Positions 8,398 through 16,634 of a DNA stretch of 64,000 nucleotides are shown one piece after another. Position 1 is the stretch's first letter, and every line of letters begins with the position of its first letter. The notes below the pieces were generated by a model that was not told where the DNA came from, did no database searches, and saw only the letters and a list, made by a program, of their open reading frames with translations. Where the stretch lies: assembly GCF_000429965.1 (NCBI RefSeq), contig NZ_KE387005.1, forward strand, positions 271,020 to 335,019, given 5' to 3'. The stretch is from Desulfogranum mediterraneum DSM 13871 (lineage in GTDB: Bacteria > Desulfobacterota > Desulfobulbia > Desulfobulbales > Desulfobulbaceae). The translations under genes were made by a program, and so were the position numbers.

Positions 8398-9390
8398 TCA
8401 AAACACCTTGATGAATGCCGCCGTCACCAGCACGTTGACAAGGGAAAACGGAATTAAAATTTTCCAGGAAAGGTTGAGCAGGCGGTACACCTGGGTCCGG
8501 GGAAAGGTCCAGCGCACCCAGATCACGGTGAAGATCAGGATGTAGATCTTCAACAGGAACCACCAGACCCCGGGGGTCTGCCCAAAGGGGCAGTCCCAGC
8601 CACCGAGAAAGAGGGTGGCGGTCAGGCAGGCGCCTACCACGATGTTGAGGTACTCGCCCATCATGAAGAGGCCAAAGCCCATGGAGCTGTACTCGGTCAT
8701 GAATCCGGCCACCAGCTCACTCTCGGCCTCGGCCATGTCAAAGGGGGCCCGGTTGGTCTCGGCAATGGAACAGATGAAGAAGATGATGAAGCCCACCCAC
8801 ATATAGAGGAAGTGGCCATTTTCAAAGCGGAAGATGTTCCAGTGCCAGAAGCCGCCCTGCTGATCTATGGCGATATCCCGCAGGTTCATGGAACCGGAGA
8901 TCATGACGATGGCGATCACCGTCAGGAGCATGGGGATCTCGTAGGCCAGGTTCTGGGAGACCGCCCTGGCCGAGGAGATGATGGCATACTTGTTGCCCGA
9001 GGCCCAGCCGCCAAGGAGGATGGCAATCATGGCCAGGGAGGCCAGGGCAAAGAGCAGCAGTACCGAGAGCTCCATGGCCCGGGCCTGGATGTTGCCGGAA
9101 AAGGGGATCACCACCATGGAGGTGATGGCCGGGATCATGGCAATGACCGGGGCCACCCGGAAGATGATCCCGTCGACCCCCTGGGGGACCAGGAGCTGTT
9201 TGGTCATCAGCTTGATGCCGTCGGCCAGGGGTTGGAGCAGCCCGGCAGGGCCCACTTCCTTGGGACCGGGCCGGCGCTGGATGCGACCTGCGCCCTTGCG
9301 CTCACACCAGCCCAGGTAGGCGGCATTCACACCGGCAAAGGCCATGATACCCACCAGATAAATAATCGGACGCCAGATAGATGTTTCCAT
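8398..9390 (-). CDS. nuoH: NADH-quinone oxidoreductase-type subunit H
   Basis: 330 residues with eight predicted helices. The family hallmarks are present: AYLGWCERKGAGRIQRRPGP near the N-terminus, SICSIAETNRAPFDMAEAESELVAGFMTEYS-type sequence (quinone-cavity loop) around residues 205-240, and RWTFPRTQVYRLLNLSWKILIP near the C-terminus. NuoH anchors the peripheral arm and forms the quinone chamber with NuoB and NuoD. It lies 25 bp downstream of nuoD. Confidence 0.95.
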   Translation of the reverse strand: METSIWRPIIYLVGIMAFAGVNAAYLGWCERKGAGRIQRRPGPKEVGPAGLLQPLADGIKLMTKQLLVPQGVDGIIFRVAPVIAMIPAITSMVVIPFSGNIQARAMELSVLLLFALASLAMIAILLGGWASGNKYAIISSARAVSQNLAYEIPMLLTVIAIVMISGSMNLRDIAIDQQGGFWHWNIFRFENGHFLYMWVGFIIFFICSIAETNRAPFDMAEAESELVAGFMTEYSSMGFGLFMMGEYLNIVVGACLTATLFLGGWDCPFGQTPGVWWFLLKIYILIFTVIWVRWTFPRTQVYRLLNLSWKILIPFSLVNVLVTAAFIKVF

Positions 9391-9415
9391 AACGTGTTGT
9401 CTCTAAATGCAGAAC

Positions 9416-10534
9416 TTAGCGATCAATCTCAGGAATAACCAGGTCGAGACTCCCCATAAAGGCCAGGGCATCAGCCAGGAGCATGCCTTCGGCAACCTCG
9501 CCAAAAAGACTCAGATTGGAGAATGTCGGGGAACGAAGCTTGAGCTTGTAGGGATTCTTGCCGCCGTCACAAACCAAACGGTGGCCCAAGGAACCACGGG
9601 CGGTCTCTACGGCAGAGTAGTAGTAACCGGCCTCTGGCTTCAGGTTCTTGGGTACCTTGGCCTGGACCGGACCGTCGGGGAGCTTATCCAGGGCCTGCTC
9701 GATGATCCGCATGGACTGTTCCATCTCATCCACCCGGACCATGTAACGGGCCATGGAGTCGCACTCGTGGTAGACCGGTACATCGAAATCAAACTCCGGA
9801 TAGACCGAGTAGGGTTCGTTCTTGCGGACATCGAAATCGATGCCTGAACCACGGGCCACCGGGCCGGTGGCCCCGTAGCGGCGACACTGCTCGGCAGAGA
9901 TGAAGCCGATATCAGTGATCCGCTTGATCAGGATGATGTTGTGGGTGACCAGGTCATGGTAGAGACGGGGCATCCGGGAACGGAGCCGTCTGATGAAGTC
10001 CCTGGTACCGGCAATGAACTCATCGTCGATATCATTATAGACGCCGCCAAAACGCATATAGCAGTAGGTCAGACGGGAGCCGGTGATCCGCTCGAGCAGA
10101 TCCAGGACCTTTTCCCGGTCATCAAAGGCGTAGAGCAGCGGGGTAAAGCCGCCCAGATCCAGGAGAAAGGCCGCCCACCAGAGCAGATGACTGGCAATCC
10201 GGTTCAGCTCCACCGTGATCACCCGGATATATTCGGCCCGCTCAGGCACCTCGATGCCTGCAGCCTTCTCCACCACCAGGGCATAGCCATGGTTAAAGGC
10301 CAGGGCATGGAGATAATCCATCCTGGCGGTGTTGGGCATGAACTGGGGAAAGCTGCCGGCCTCGGCAATCTTTTCGTGCATCCGGTGGATGTAGCCCAGG
10401 ACCGGTTCGGCATGGACGATGTACTCCCCGTCCATGGTCAGCTTTACCCTGAGCACCCCATGGGTGGCGGGGTGCTGGGGACCGAGGTTGAGCACAAAGG
10501 TTTCATCATGCCGCAATTCAACAGGGAGCGTCAT
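9416..10534 (-). CDS. nuoD: NADH-quinone oxidoreductase-type subunit D (49-kDa homologue)
   Basis: 372 residues, a stand-alone NuoD not fused to NuoC. It begins with FVLNLGPQHPATHGVLRVKLTMDGE, which includes the quinone-binding His loop. RMDYLHALAFNHGYALVVEKAAGIEVPERAEYIRV and GSGIDFDVRKNEPYSVY follow as expected for the NiFe-hydrogenase large-subunit fold lacking the Ni site. The ATG overlaps the nuoC stop by 4 bp (ATGA). It forms the quinone-reduction module with NuoB and NuoH. Confidence 0.95.
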   Translation of the reverse strand: MTLPVELRHDETFVLNLGPQHPATHGVLRVKLTMDGEYIVHAEPVLGYIHRMHEKIAEAGSFPQFMPNTARMDYLHALAFNHGYALVVEKAAGIEVPERAEYIRVITVELNRIASHLLWWAAFLLDLGGFTPLLYAFDDREKVLDLLERITGSRLTYCYMRFGGVYNDIDDEFIAGTRDFIRRLRSRMPRLYHDLVTHNIILIKRITDIGFISAEQCRRYGATGPVARGSGIDFDVRKNEPYSVYPEFDFDVPVYHECDSMARYMVRVDEMEQSMRIIEQALDKLPDGPVQAKVPKNLKPEAGYYYSAVETARGSLGHRLVCDGGKNPYKLKLRSPTFSNLSLFGEVAEGMLLADALAFMGSLDLVIPEIDR

Positions 10535-11058
10535 GGCATATAGTCCTTGAGAAGGGGATGGAAATCGGCATCTTCGGGAAGAAGAATGCGGCTCAGATCG
10601 GGATGGCCGTCAAAGATGATGCCGTAGAAGTCAAAGGTCTCCCGCTCGTGCCAGTCGGCACCGCTGAAGACCCCGGAGATAGTGGGCACCAGCGGCGCTG
10701 TCCGCGGCACCACGGTGCGGACCGCGACCCTGCAGGGTTCGGCCTCATAGGTGGTGAAATCGTAGACTACCTCCAGCTGTTCTTGCTTGGGCCAGTCAAC
10801 CCCGGCGATGGACTCGATGAAAAATCGCTGGCGATCCAGGATCTCGGCCACTGCCACCAGTTGTCCGGGCTCGCAGAGCACCTCAAGATGGTAGCCCTGC
10901 CGGCTATATTCGGTCGTCGCCACTCCCGGCCTGCGTTCTGCAGGGGAAGTGGCCGCTTCGACGGGCTCCTCACCCTCCGGCTCGGCCGCGGCAGGCGGTT
11001 CCTCTTGGGCAGGGAACAGTGGGGCCAAAGCTGCTTGCGTTTGTTCTAAAATAGTCAT
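10531..11058 (-). CDS. nuoC: NADH-quinone oxidoreductase-type subunit C (30-kDa homologue)
   Basis: 175 residues from ATG 11058 (MTILEQTQ). The C-terminal block DWHERETFDFYGIIFDGHPDLSRILLPED is diagnostic of NuoC. The frame is open upstream, but that part lies inside nuoB and encodes nothing family-like. An oddity is a low-complexity Pro/Glu/Ala segment (about residues 16-42) ahead of the NuoC core. It is probably a flexible linker and is not conserved in the family as I know it. It overlaps nuoD by 4 bp. Confidence 0.92.
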   Translation of the reverse strand: MTILEQTQAALAPLFPAQEEPPAAAEPEGEEPVEAATSPAERRPGVATTEYSRQGYHLEVLCEPGQLVAVAEILDRQRFFIESIAGVDWPKQEQLEVVYDFTTYEAEPCRVAVRTVVPRTAPLVPTISGVFSGADWHERETFDFYGIIFDGHPDLSRILLPEDADFHPLLKDYMP

Positions 11059-11078
11059 CAGATTATTCCACTGGGGTC

Positions 11079-11567
11079 TCAGACTCTTGGCCACCGGCGC
11101 TTGCCGGTGATCTTCTCTTCCAGGCTCATAATGCCTTCCAGGAGGGCTTCGGGACGCGGCGGACAACCGGGGATATAGACATCCACCGGAAACAGTTGAT
11201 CCGCACCCTCCACCACGTTGTAATTTTCCTTGACCTTGAACGGGCCGCCGGAGATGGCACAGTTGCCCATGGCAATCACCCACTTGGGCTCGGGCATCTG
11301 GTCATAGAGGGTCTTAACCGCCTCTTCCAGCTTCTTGTTGATGGTGCCGGCCACGATCATGACATCACTCTGGCGGGGAGAAGGACGAAAGACCTCTGCA
11401 CCGAAACGGGCGATATCGTAACGGGAGCCGCCGGTGCACATCATCTCGATGGCGCAACAGGCCAGGCCGAAGGTCATGGGCCACAGCGAGTTGGCTCGTC
11501 CGAGACTGAGCAGCTTATCCAGCTGGCTGAATTGAACTATTGATGACGGTACGTTTTCCGGTTCCAC
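11079..11567 (-). CDS. nuoB: NADH-quinone oxidoreductase-type subunit B (cluster N2)
   Basis: 162 residues. The adjacent pair Cys37-Cys38 in [11 protein letters not shown], Cys103 in [10 protein letters not shown] and Cys135 in [15 protein letters not shown] are the four N2 [4Fe-4S] ligands. N2 hands electrons to quinone. The ATG at 11567 lies 31 bp inside the end of nuoA, so the genes overlap and are likely coupled. No better downstream ATG exists before the conserved core. Confidence 0.95.
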   Translation of the reverse strand: MEPENVPSSIVQFSQLDKLLSLGRANSLWPMTFGLACCAIEMMCTGGSRYDIARFGAEVFRPSPRQSDVMIVAGTINKKLEEAVKTLYDQMPEPKWVIAMGNCAISGGPFKVKENYNVVEGADQLFPVDVYIPGCPPRPEALLEGIMSLEEKITGKRRWPRV

Positions 11568-11944
11568 TCGAACACTCCTTTAATCCAGGCATAGACAACG
11601 GCCAGCGACAGAATACCAACAAAGATAACCACCTCAACAAAATCGCGGATCACGAACTCAGGACTGTTATAGGCAACAGCCACAGGAAAGAGAAAGAGCA
11701 CGTCCACATCAAAGGCGAGGAAGATCAAGGCATAGAGATAGTAGATGATCCCAAAACGGATCCAGGCGCTGCCGATGGGCTCCATGCCGCACTCGATCAA
11801 CTGCCCGGTCTTGCCGGCGGTCTGCCGGGTATGGGAGGTAGGACTGAATAACTTGACGATTACGATAGGACCGACCCCAAAGAGTAAGGCTCCTATCAAA
11901 AAAATGGCAACATAGACAATGTTGGTTAAAACAACCGGCTCCAT
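11537..11944 (-). CDS. nuoA: NADH-quinone oxidoreductase-type subunit A
   Basis: 135 residues from ATG 11944 ([15 protein letters not shown]), preceded by AGAGGTGG at an 8-nt spacing. An in-frame GTG three codons upstream (11953) overlaps the Shine-Dalgarno and is less likely. Three helices are present, with the NuoA signature [43 protein letters not shown], which carries the conserved Cys/Glu loop. It is the first gene of the operon and is transcribed from the promoter at 12010-12038. Confidence 0.95.
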   Translation of the reverse strand: MEPVVLTNIVYVAIFLIGALLFGVGPIVIVKLFSPTSHTRQTAGKTGQLIECGMEPIGSAWIRFGIIYYLYALIFLAFDVDVLFLFPVAVAYNSPEFVIRDFVEVVIFVGILSLAVVYAWIKGVFEWNRKTYRHQ

Positions 11945-12009
11945 AGACACCACCTCTAAGCACCCCCTTCATAAGCTAAACTGATACTTCACATCAGCAC
12001 ATCTTAATA

Positions 12010-12038
12010 TATATATCGAGATTTTTTTTCCCTGTCAA
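12010..12038 (-). promoter_or_regulatory. Sigma70-type promoter of the nuo operon
   Basis: On the minus strand TTGACA (12038-12033) is followed after exactly 17 bp by TATATA (12015-12010), a near-consensus promoter. Transcription would start near 12003, leaving a leader of about 60 nt before nuoA. The spacer contains an A-run. Confidence 0.82.
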
Positions 12039-12115
12039 GCGCAAAACTTCCAACATATTAGGAGCGTACCACGCCAAGACCTCAAAGATACGGATAAAAA
12101 ATCCACTAAAAATCA

Positions 12116-12196
12116 TTGACCAATTTTACCGAAGTGGTAGTGTAGCACACTGACTTCAATTGCAATAATACTAACGTTCAATTATCTTGATATCAA
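12116..12196 (+). promoter_or_regulatory. Probable lysR promoter/operator region
   Basis: TTGACC (12116-12121) with a weak TAGTGT 16 bp later could drive the LysR gene. A perfect 10-bp palindrome TTGATATCAA (12187-12196) lies 6 bp before its ATG and could be an operator or dyad. The divergent arrangement with nuo is typical of LysR genes that autoregulate and control the neighbour, but direct control of nuo is inference. Confidence 0.4.
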
Positions 12197-12202
12197 CCAA
12201 CT

Positions 12203-13186
12203 ATGGCCATCACATTCAGACAACTCGAAATCTTCATCGCCGTCGCCGAGACCCAGCAGGTAACCAGGGCCAGTAAGAAACTCTTCCTCACCCAGTCTGC
12301 CGTCTCCATGGCCCTGGGTGAGCTGGAAAACCAGCTGGGCGGGCCCCTGTTCGACCGTCACGGTCGCAGCCTGCTGCTCAACGACCGCGGCCGTTACCTG
12401 CTGCCACTTTCCAAGCAGATTCTCAGCCAGGTCGCCAACGTGGAGACCATGCTCACCGAGCAGCGGGATACCGTGGCCGGGGTACTGGAAATTGTGGCCA
12501 GCTCGACCATCGGCAACTATGTCCTGCCCCACCTGATCGGGGCCTTCATGCGCCTCCACCCCGATGCCCATATCAACATGCTGGTGGTCAACACCATGGC
12601 TGCCGAACATCTGGTGGCCAAGGGAGAGGCGGATCTCGGTTTTGTCGAAGGAGAGATCAATATCGACTCCCTGGTTGCCTCCGACTGGTTTGAAGATGAG
12701 CTGGGCATCATCGTCAACCCCAGCCATAAACTGGCCGAGCGCAGTCACTTTAAGATCCCGGAAGACCTTAAGGAAACCAGCTGGGTCATGCGCGAAGAGG
12801 GTTCGGGAACCGCGGAGATCTTTACCAAGAAGCTGGGAAAACACGCCTCCATGCTCAAGGTGGTGACCAAAACCGGCCACACCGAAGCCATCAAGAAGGC
12901 CGTGGAGTCGGGCGCCGGCGCGGCCTGCCTCTCCATGCTCACCGTCTGCCGCGAGACCGAACACGGCTGGCTCAACATCCTGCCCATCGAGGGCATCGAT
13001 ATGCGTCGTCAGCTCAGGATCATCCAGCACAAGGACAAGATCATCACCAGGCTGATGGCGGAATTTCTCACCTTCTGCGAGCTTGCCGCAGAGAGCATCC
13101 AGAGCAAGGAATGCCTCTCCTTCCCCTCCAAGCTCCAGTCGTTTTTGGAAAAATACCGGACAGAGAAAGAGCAGCAGGAGAGCTGA
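12203..13186 (+). CDS. LysR-family transcriptional regulator
   Basis: 327 residues. The N-terminal winged HTH (about 4-62) has the canonical FRQLEIFIAVAETQQVTRASKKLFLTQSAVSMALGELENQLG pattern. The effector-binding periplasmic-binding-protein fold (about 90-300) begins VAGVLEIVASSTIGNYVLP and includes REEGSGTAEIF. This subgroup resembles CysL/YeiE/CbbR-like regulators. The polar C-terminal tail is longer than usual. It is divergent from nuoA across a 258-bp gap holding the nuo promoter, so the nuo operon is a plausible target. The effector is unknown. Confidence 0.9.
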   Translation: MAITFRQLEIFIAVAETQQVTRASKKLFLTQSAVSMALGELENQLGGPLFDRHGRSLLLNDRGRYLLPLSKQILSQVANVETMLTEQRDTVAGVLEIVASSTIGNYVLPHLIGAFMRLHPDAHINMLVVNTMAAEHLVAKGEADLGFVEGEINIDSLVASDWFEDELGIIVNPSHKLAERSHFKIPEDLKETSWVMREEGSGTAEIFTKKLGKHASMLKVVTKTGHTEAIKKAVESGAGAACLSMLTVCRETEHGWLNILPIEGIDMRRQLRIIQHKDKIITRLMAEFLTFCELAAESIQSKECLSFPSKLQSFLEKYRTEKEQQES

Positions 13187-13288
13187 GCTCCTGCCCGTCG
13201 CCCCCGGCCGATCCGGCCAGAGCTGTAATCCGCCTTAATCCGCCTCCGAGTCCGAGGCTCCACCCCTCTCCCCGTGGTGCACCTCGCC

Positions 13289-13310
13289 GGGGGCGGGTTT
13301 TCCCGCCCCC
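13289..13310. terminator. GC hairpin between convergent lysR and aminotransferase genes
   Basis: A perfect 9-bp stem GGGGGCGGG/CCCGCCCCC closes a TTTT loop between the convergent gene ends. There is no clear T-run on either side, so termination is likely but not certain. Confidence 0.55.
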
Positions 13311-13327
13311 TGAGTGTTCGGCCCCTC

Positions 13328-14536
13328 TTACTGCAGGGCCTCCAAAGCCTTCTTCAGCCTGGTCATCCCTTCACAGAGCACCTCCATGGAGGTGGCAAAG
13401 GAAAATCGTATAAAGTCATCTGCGCCAAAGGCTACTCCGGGCACCGTCGCGATCATGGCCTCGTCCAGGAGATAGTCGGCCAGGGAGAGCGAGTCGACGA
13501 TGGCATGGTTGTAGAAGGCCTTGCCGTAATAGGCCGAAAAGTTCGGAAAGACATAGAAAGAGCCACCAGGGGAAACACAGCTTACCCCTGGGATGCTGTT
13601 TAGGGTCTCTACCATATAGGCTCGCCTGGGGGCAAAGGCCTCCTGCATGACCTTGGGAAAATCCTGGGGCCCGCTCAGGGCAGCCAGAGCGGCATACTGG
13701 GAAGGTGCGGCCGGATTGGAGGTGGACTGGCTCTGAATCTTGTTCATGGCCTTGATCAGATGGAGCGGACCAGCCGAGTAGCCGATCCGCCAGCCGGTCA
13801 TGGAAAAGGACTTGGAAACCCCGTTGAGGATGATCAACTGCTCCTTGATGGCAGGCTCCACATCCAGGATGTGGGGCAGCACGCCCTGCTCATAGGTCAG
13901 GGTCTCATAGATGTCGTCGGAGACAACCAGCCAGTCGTTCTCCAGGGCCAGGGCGGCAACCGCCTCCAGGGCGCGACTGGAAAGAACTGCACCGGTAGGG
14001 TTGGAGGGACTGTTGAGGACGATGCCCCGGGTCTTGGGCGTGACATACTTTTCCAGGGTTGCCGGATCCAGGTCAAAACCCTTTTCTTCATCCAGGGGCA
14101 CGATCACCGGCACCCCGCCAGCCAGTTGGACCATGGGGGGATAGGAGACCCAGTAGGGGGCAGGGATCAAGATCTCATCCCCGGGATTGAGGGCTGCCTG
14201 GAAGAGATTATAGAGTCCGTGTTTACCGCCGCAACAGACCTGAATCTGATCCGGATCATAATCCCAGCCATGGTCCTCTTTGAACCTCTGGCTGATGGCT
14301 TCCCGCAGCTCCAAAACACCCGGTACCGGAGTGTAGCGGGTATGCCCGTCATCAATGGCCTGTTTTCCCGCTGCACAGATGTGGGCAGGTGTGGGAAAGT
14401 CAGGCTCACCAACACTGAAGTTGAGAACATCAGCGCCTGTCGCCCGCAAGGCCTTGGCTTTGGCATTGACGGCAAGGGTAGGCGAAGGGGCAATCTGCAG
14501 CACCCGATCTGCAAGCGCTATGGGTTCTGACGACAT
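13328..14536 (-). CDS. aspC: Class I pyridoxal-phosphate aminotransferase (aspartate aminotransferase type)
   Basis: 402 residues from ATG 14536, preceded by AAAGGAGAAATGT, a strong Shine-Dalgarno site. The frame is open 12 codons further upstream, but without a ribosome site. Fold-type I motifs are NFSVGEPDFPTPAHI near the N-terminus, NSPSNPTGAVLS in the middle, the PLP lysine in NGVSKSFSMTGWRIGYSAG, and the substrate-binding Arg in FIRFSFATS. Length and motifs fit the Ib-type aspartate/prephenate aminotransferases that transfer amino groups from aspartate to 2-oxoglutarate. Exact substrate range cannot be told from sequence. It stands alone and converges with the LysR gene. Confidence 0.9.
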   Translation of the reverse strand: MSSEPIALADRVLQIAPSPTLAVNAKAKALRATGADVLNFSVGEPDFPTPAHICAAGKQAIDDGHTRYTPVPGVLELREAISQRFKEDHGWDYDPDQIQVCCGGKHGLYNLFQAALNPGDEILIPAPYWVSYPPMVQLAGGVPVIVPLDEEKGFDLDPATLEKYVTPKTRGIVLNSPSNPTGAVLSSRALEAVAALALENDWLVVSDDIYETLTYEQGVLPHILDVEPAIKEQLIILNGVSKSFSMTGWRIGYSAGPLHLIKAMNKIQSQSTSNPAAPSQYAALAALSGPQDFPKVMQEAFAPRRAYMVETLNSIPGVSCVSPGGSFYVFPNFSAYYGKAFYNHAIVDSLSLADYLLDEAMIATVPGVAFGADDFIRFSFATSMEVLCEGMTRLKKALEALQ

Positions 14537-14770
14537 ACATTTCTCCTTTAAAAACGTTTTCCGGCTGAACAAGAGAACGGTAAGCTCTAACGTGTTCAGC
14601 CGCTTTTCACAACTGAATTTTTTCCAAAAAGGCTCAAAGCCGGCTTGAATATTGAGATATTTTGTCCAAGATCATCCCATTCAAAAAAAAAGACCACAGG
14701 GAGCTGCTCCCAATATTTTTTTTCAGCATAACGATGGGATCCGGCACCATGACCGTGAGCCCGTCACTCC

Positions 14771-16546
14771 TCAGGGCTCCTGGTAGACCGGGCAGGGTCG
14801 ACGGGGATCATACTGTTGATAGGCCGGATCATCGTAGCTGCTGTGGCAATCCAGACAGAGGCCAACCCGCAGGATCCGCTGCAACTCGTCCCGGTTAAAG
14901 GGACGCAGGTCCGGCCGGGAGCCATACTGGAGCGGCTCCCCCTCTATGGTGACAAAGTTATCCAGGCCCACGCTGCGCCCGTCCAGGGTATCCACGCCCC
15001 GATCCACCGGCTGGAAGGTCCACTCTCCCCCTTTTTTCTGGACAGTCCCCTCCCCCAGCCCCACCGTCTTGGCAGAGGCATGGCACTCCTTACAGCTCCG
15101 GCCCTTGGCCTGGGTGGTATGGGGGTTGATCGCAGCCATGGTGAAACGGTTGAAGCTCTCTTCCACCTTGCCCTGATCATCGACCAGGGTGACGATATCC
15201 TGGCAACCAGGGGTAACGATGACCACCTCATCCTGCCACACCGCCAGCATGGGTTTTTCGTAACGGATGTAGGAACGCCCCTCTTCCCACCAACCCGGGG
15301 TCTCCTTGAGGCTGAGCTTATCCAGATGGGTCTCCCGCTGGTCACGCTTGGCATGACAGCCGTAGCACTGGGGTACCCAGGTGGAGTGGCAGGCCTCACA
15401 GCTCAGCCGCCTATGGCCGGGATAGCCGCAGGCCGAAGGCTTGGGCGGCCGTAAGGGGTGTTGGGCAGCATCGTTTTTCCCCACCAGCACCATCCCCTCG
15501 GCAGCGCGCACCACATTGGTCAGCTCATTTCCCTTCCTGGTCGTACCCGGCCTGTCCTGGTGACAACTGACACACTTGATCTCCAGCTGCTCTTCGTAGT
15601 GGGCATACTGGTTGCCATCGCCCATGATCTCCTCCCTGGTGTGGCAGTCGATACAGGACATCCCCTTGGCATGGTGAACGTCTTCACCGATCTCCAGGTA
15701 AAAGCGGTCTCCTGGTAATTTCTTGGACGAGGTTCCCCCCTGTTCATAGGGGGTACCGTACCCCTCTGCCTCAAACAGGCCGATATAGGAGAGGCCGATC
15801 CGACCTGAACGATTGTGACAACGGATACAGTTGTCGTCAGCGACTTTTTTAACGATGCGCGGATGGGGTTTGGTCACCACCTTGGCAGGATCAGCCCCCT
15901 GGGCGCCGCCAAAGGAGGTCACGGTGCTCCGCTCCCCCCCCTTCACCTCCTGATAGTGACAGGCCGAGCAGCCGCCGCCCTTTTCATTGAAAAAGGCAGG
16001 GGCGCCGGGCAGGTCATTCTTCTGTTTCCAGAGGTGGCAGGTGGCGCAGAGCTTACGGTAATAGTCCAGGGCCAGGGAGGTTTCACCACTGGCCAGGAGC
16101 TGCTCCACCGTAATCTCGGCGTCCTGGGTTTCCCGCTCCCCCCAGTAGTAGAGCAGGGTCGAGAGGATACCCCGGTTGGTCGCCATCAGGGAGTTCTTCA
16201 CCTTGGCCAGGTCCGCAGGGTGGCAGCCTTCAATCGCGCAGGTCCGGGCGACCACCCGCAGGTCTCCGGGATTGAGGACCATGCCCTTGTGGGCCTGATC
16301 TTTATCTACGGCCAGGGCATCGCCCAGGTGGCAGGACGAACAGCCGACGATCAGGCTGTCGTGGGCTGGATCCAGTTTTTCCCTGGTATGGCAGGCCAGA
16401 CACATCTCCACGTAGCCGGCCGTGGTCACGGTCAGTTCTTCCGGGCGCTCTGTGGTGGTCTCCCTAAAGAACAGGACCCCCAGCCCAACTAAGATACAGG
16501 GCACCACAACCAGGATCGCTCGCAACTTCCCCTGTAGACGATTCAT
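14771..16546 (-). CDS. Membrane-anchored multihaem cytochrome c (11 CxxCH plus one CX4CH)
   Basis: 591 residues. One N-terminal helix (about 10-28), with no clear signal-peptidase site, suggests export with a membrane anchor. Eleven CxxCH haem sites are visible (CLACH at 49, CSSCH at 69, CATCH, CSACH, CIRCH, CIDCH, CVSCH, CEACH, CYGCH, CKECH, CLDCH). A twelfth site is CAIEGCH at 103-109, a CX4CH motif of the type known from deltaproteobacterial cytochromes. The large linkers suggest several folded modules. A role in periplasmic electron transfer is expected, but the partner and substrate are not identifiable. It is monocistronic as far as can be seen, and I do not assign it to a named family. 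Confidence 0.88.
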   Translation of the reverse strand: MNRLQGKLRAILVVVPCILVGLGVLFFRETTTERPEELTVTTAGYVEMCLACHTREKLDPAHDSLIVGCSSCHLGDALAVDKDQAHKGMVLNPGDLRVVARTCAIEGCHPADLAKVKNSLMATNRGILSTLLYYWGERETQDAEITVEQLLASGETSLALDYYRKLCATCHLWKQKNDLPGAPAFFNEKGGGCSACHYQEVKGGERSTVTSFGGAQGADPAKVVTKPHPRIVKKVADDNCIRCHNRSGRIGLSYIGLFEAEGYGTPYEQGGTSSKKLPGDRFYLEIGEDVHHAKGMSCIDCHTREEIMGDGNQYAHYEEQLEIKCVSCHQDRPGTTRKGNELTNVVRAAEGMVLVGKNDAAQHPLRPPKPSACGYPGHRRLSCEACHSTWVPQCYGCHAKRDQRETHLDKLSLKETPGWWEEGRSYIRYEKPMLAVWQDEVVIVTPGCQDIVTLVDDQGKVEESFNRFTMAAINPHTTQAKGRSCKECHASAKTVGLGEGTVQKKGGEWTFQPVDRGVDTLDGRSVGLDNFVTIEGEPLQYGSRPDLRPFNRDELQRILRVGLCLDCHSSYDDPAYQQYDPRRPCPVYQEP

Positions 16547-16634
16547 AGCACTCCCGGCTCAGCGCCAAGGGGACTGATTTCCGGCGGGAAGATCTCGCCC
16601 CTGGCCGATATCCAGAGGCGACCCTGGTTCAGCC

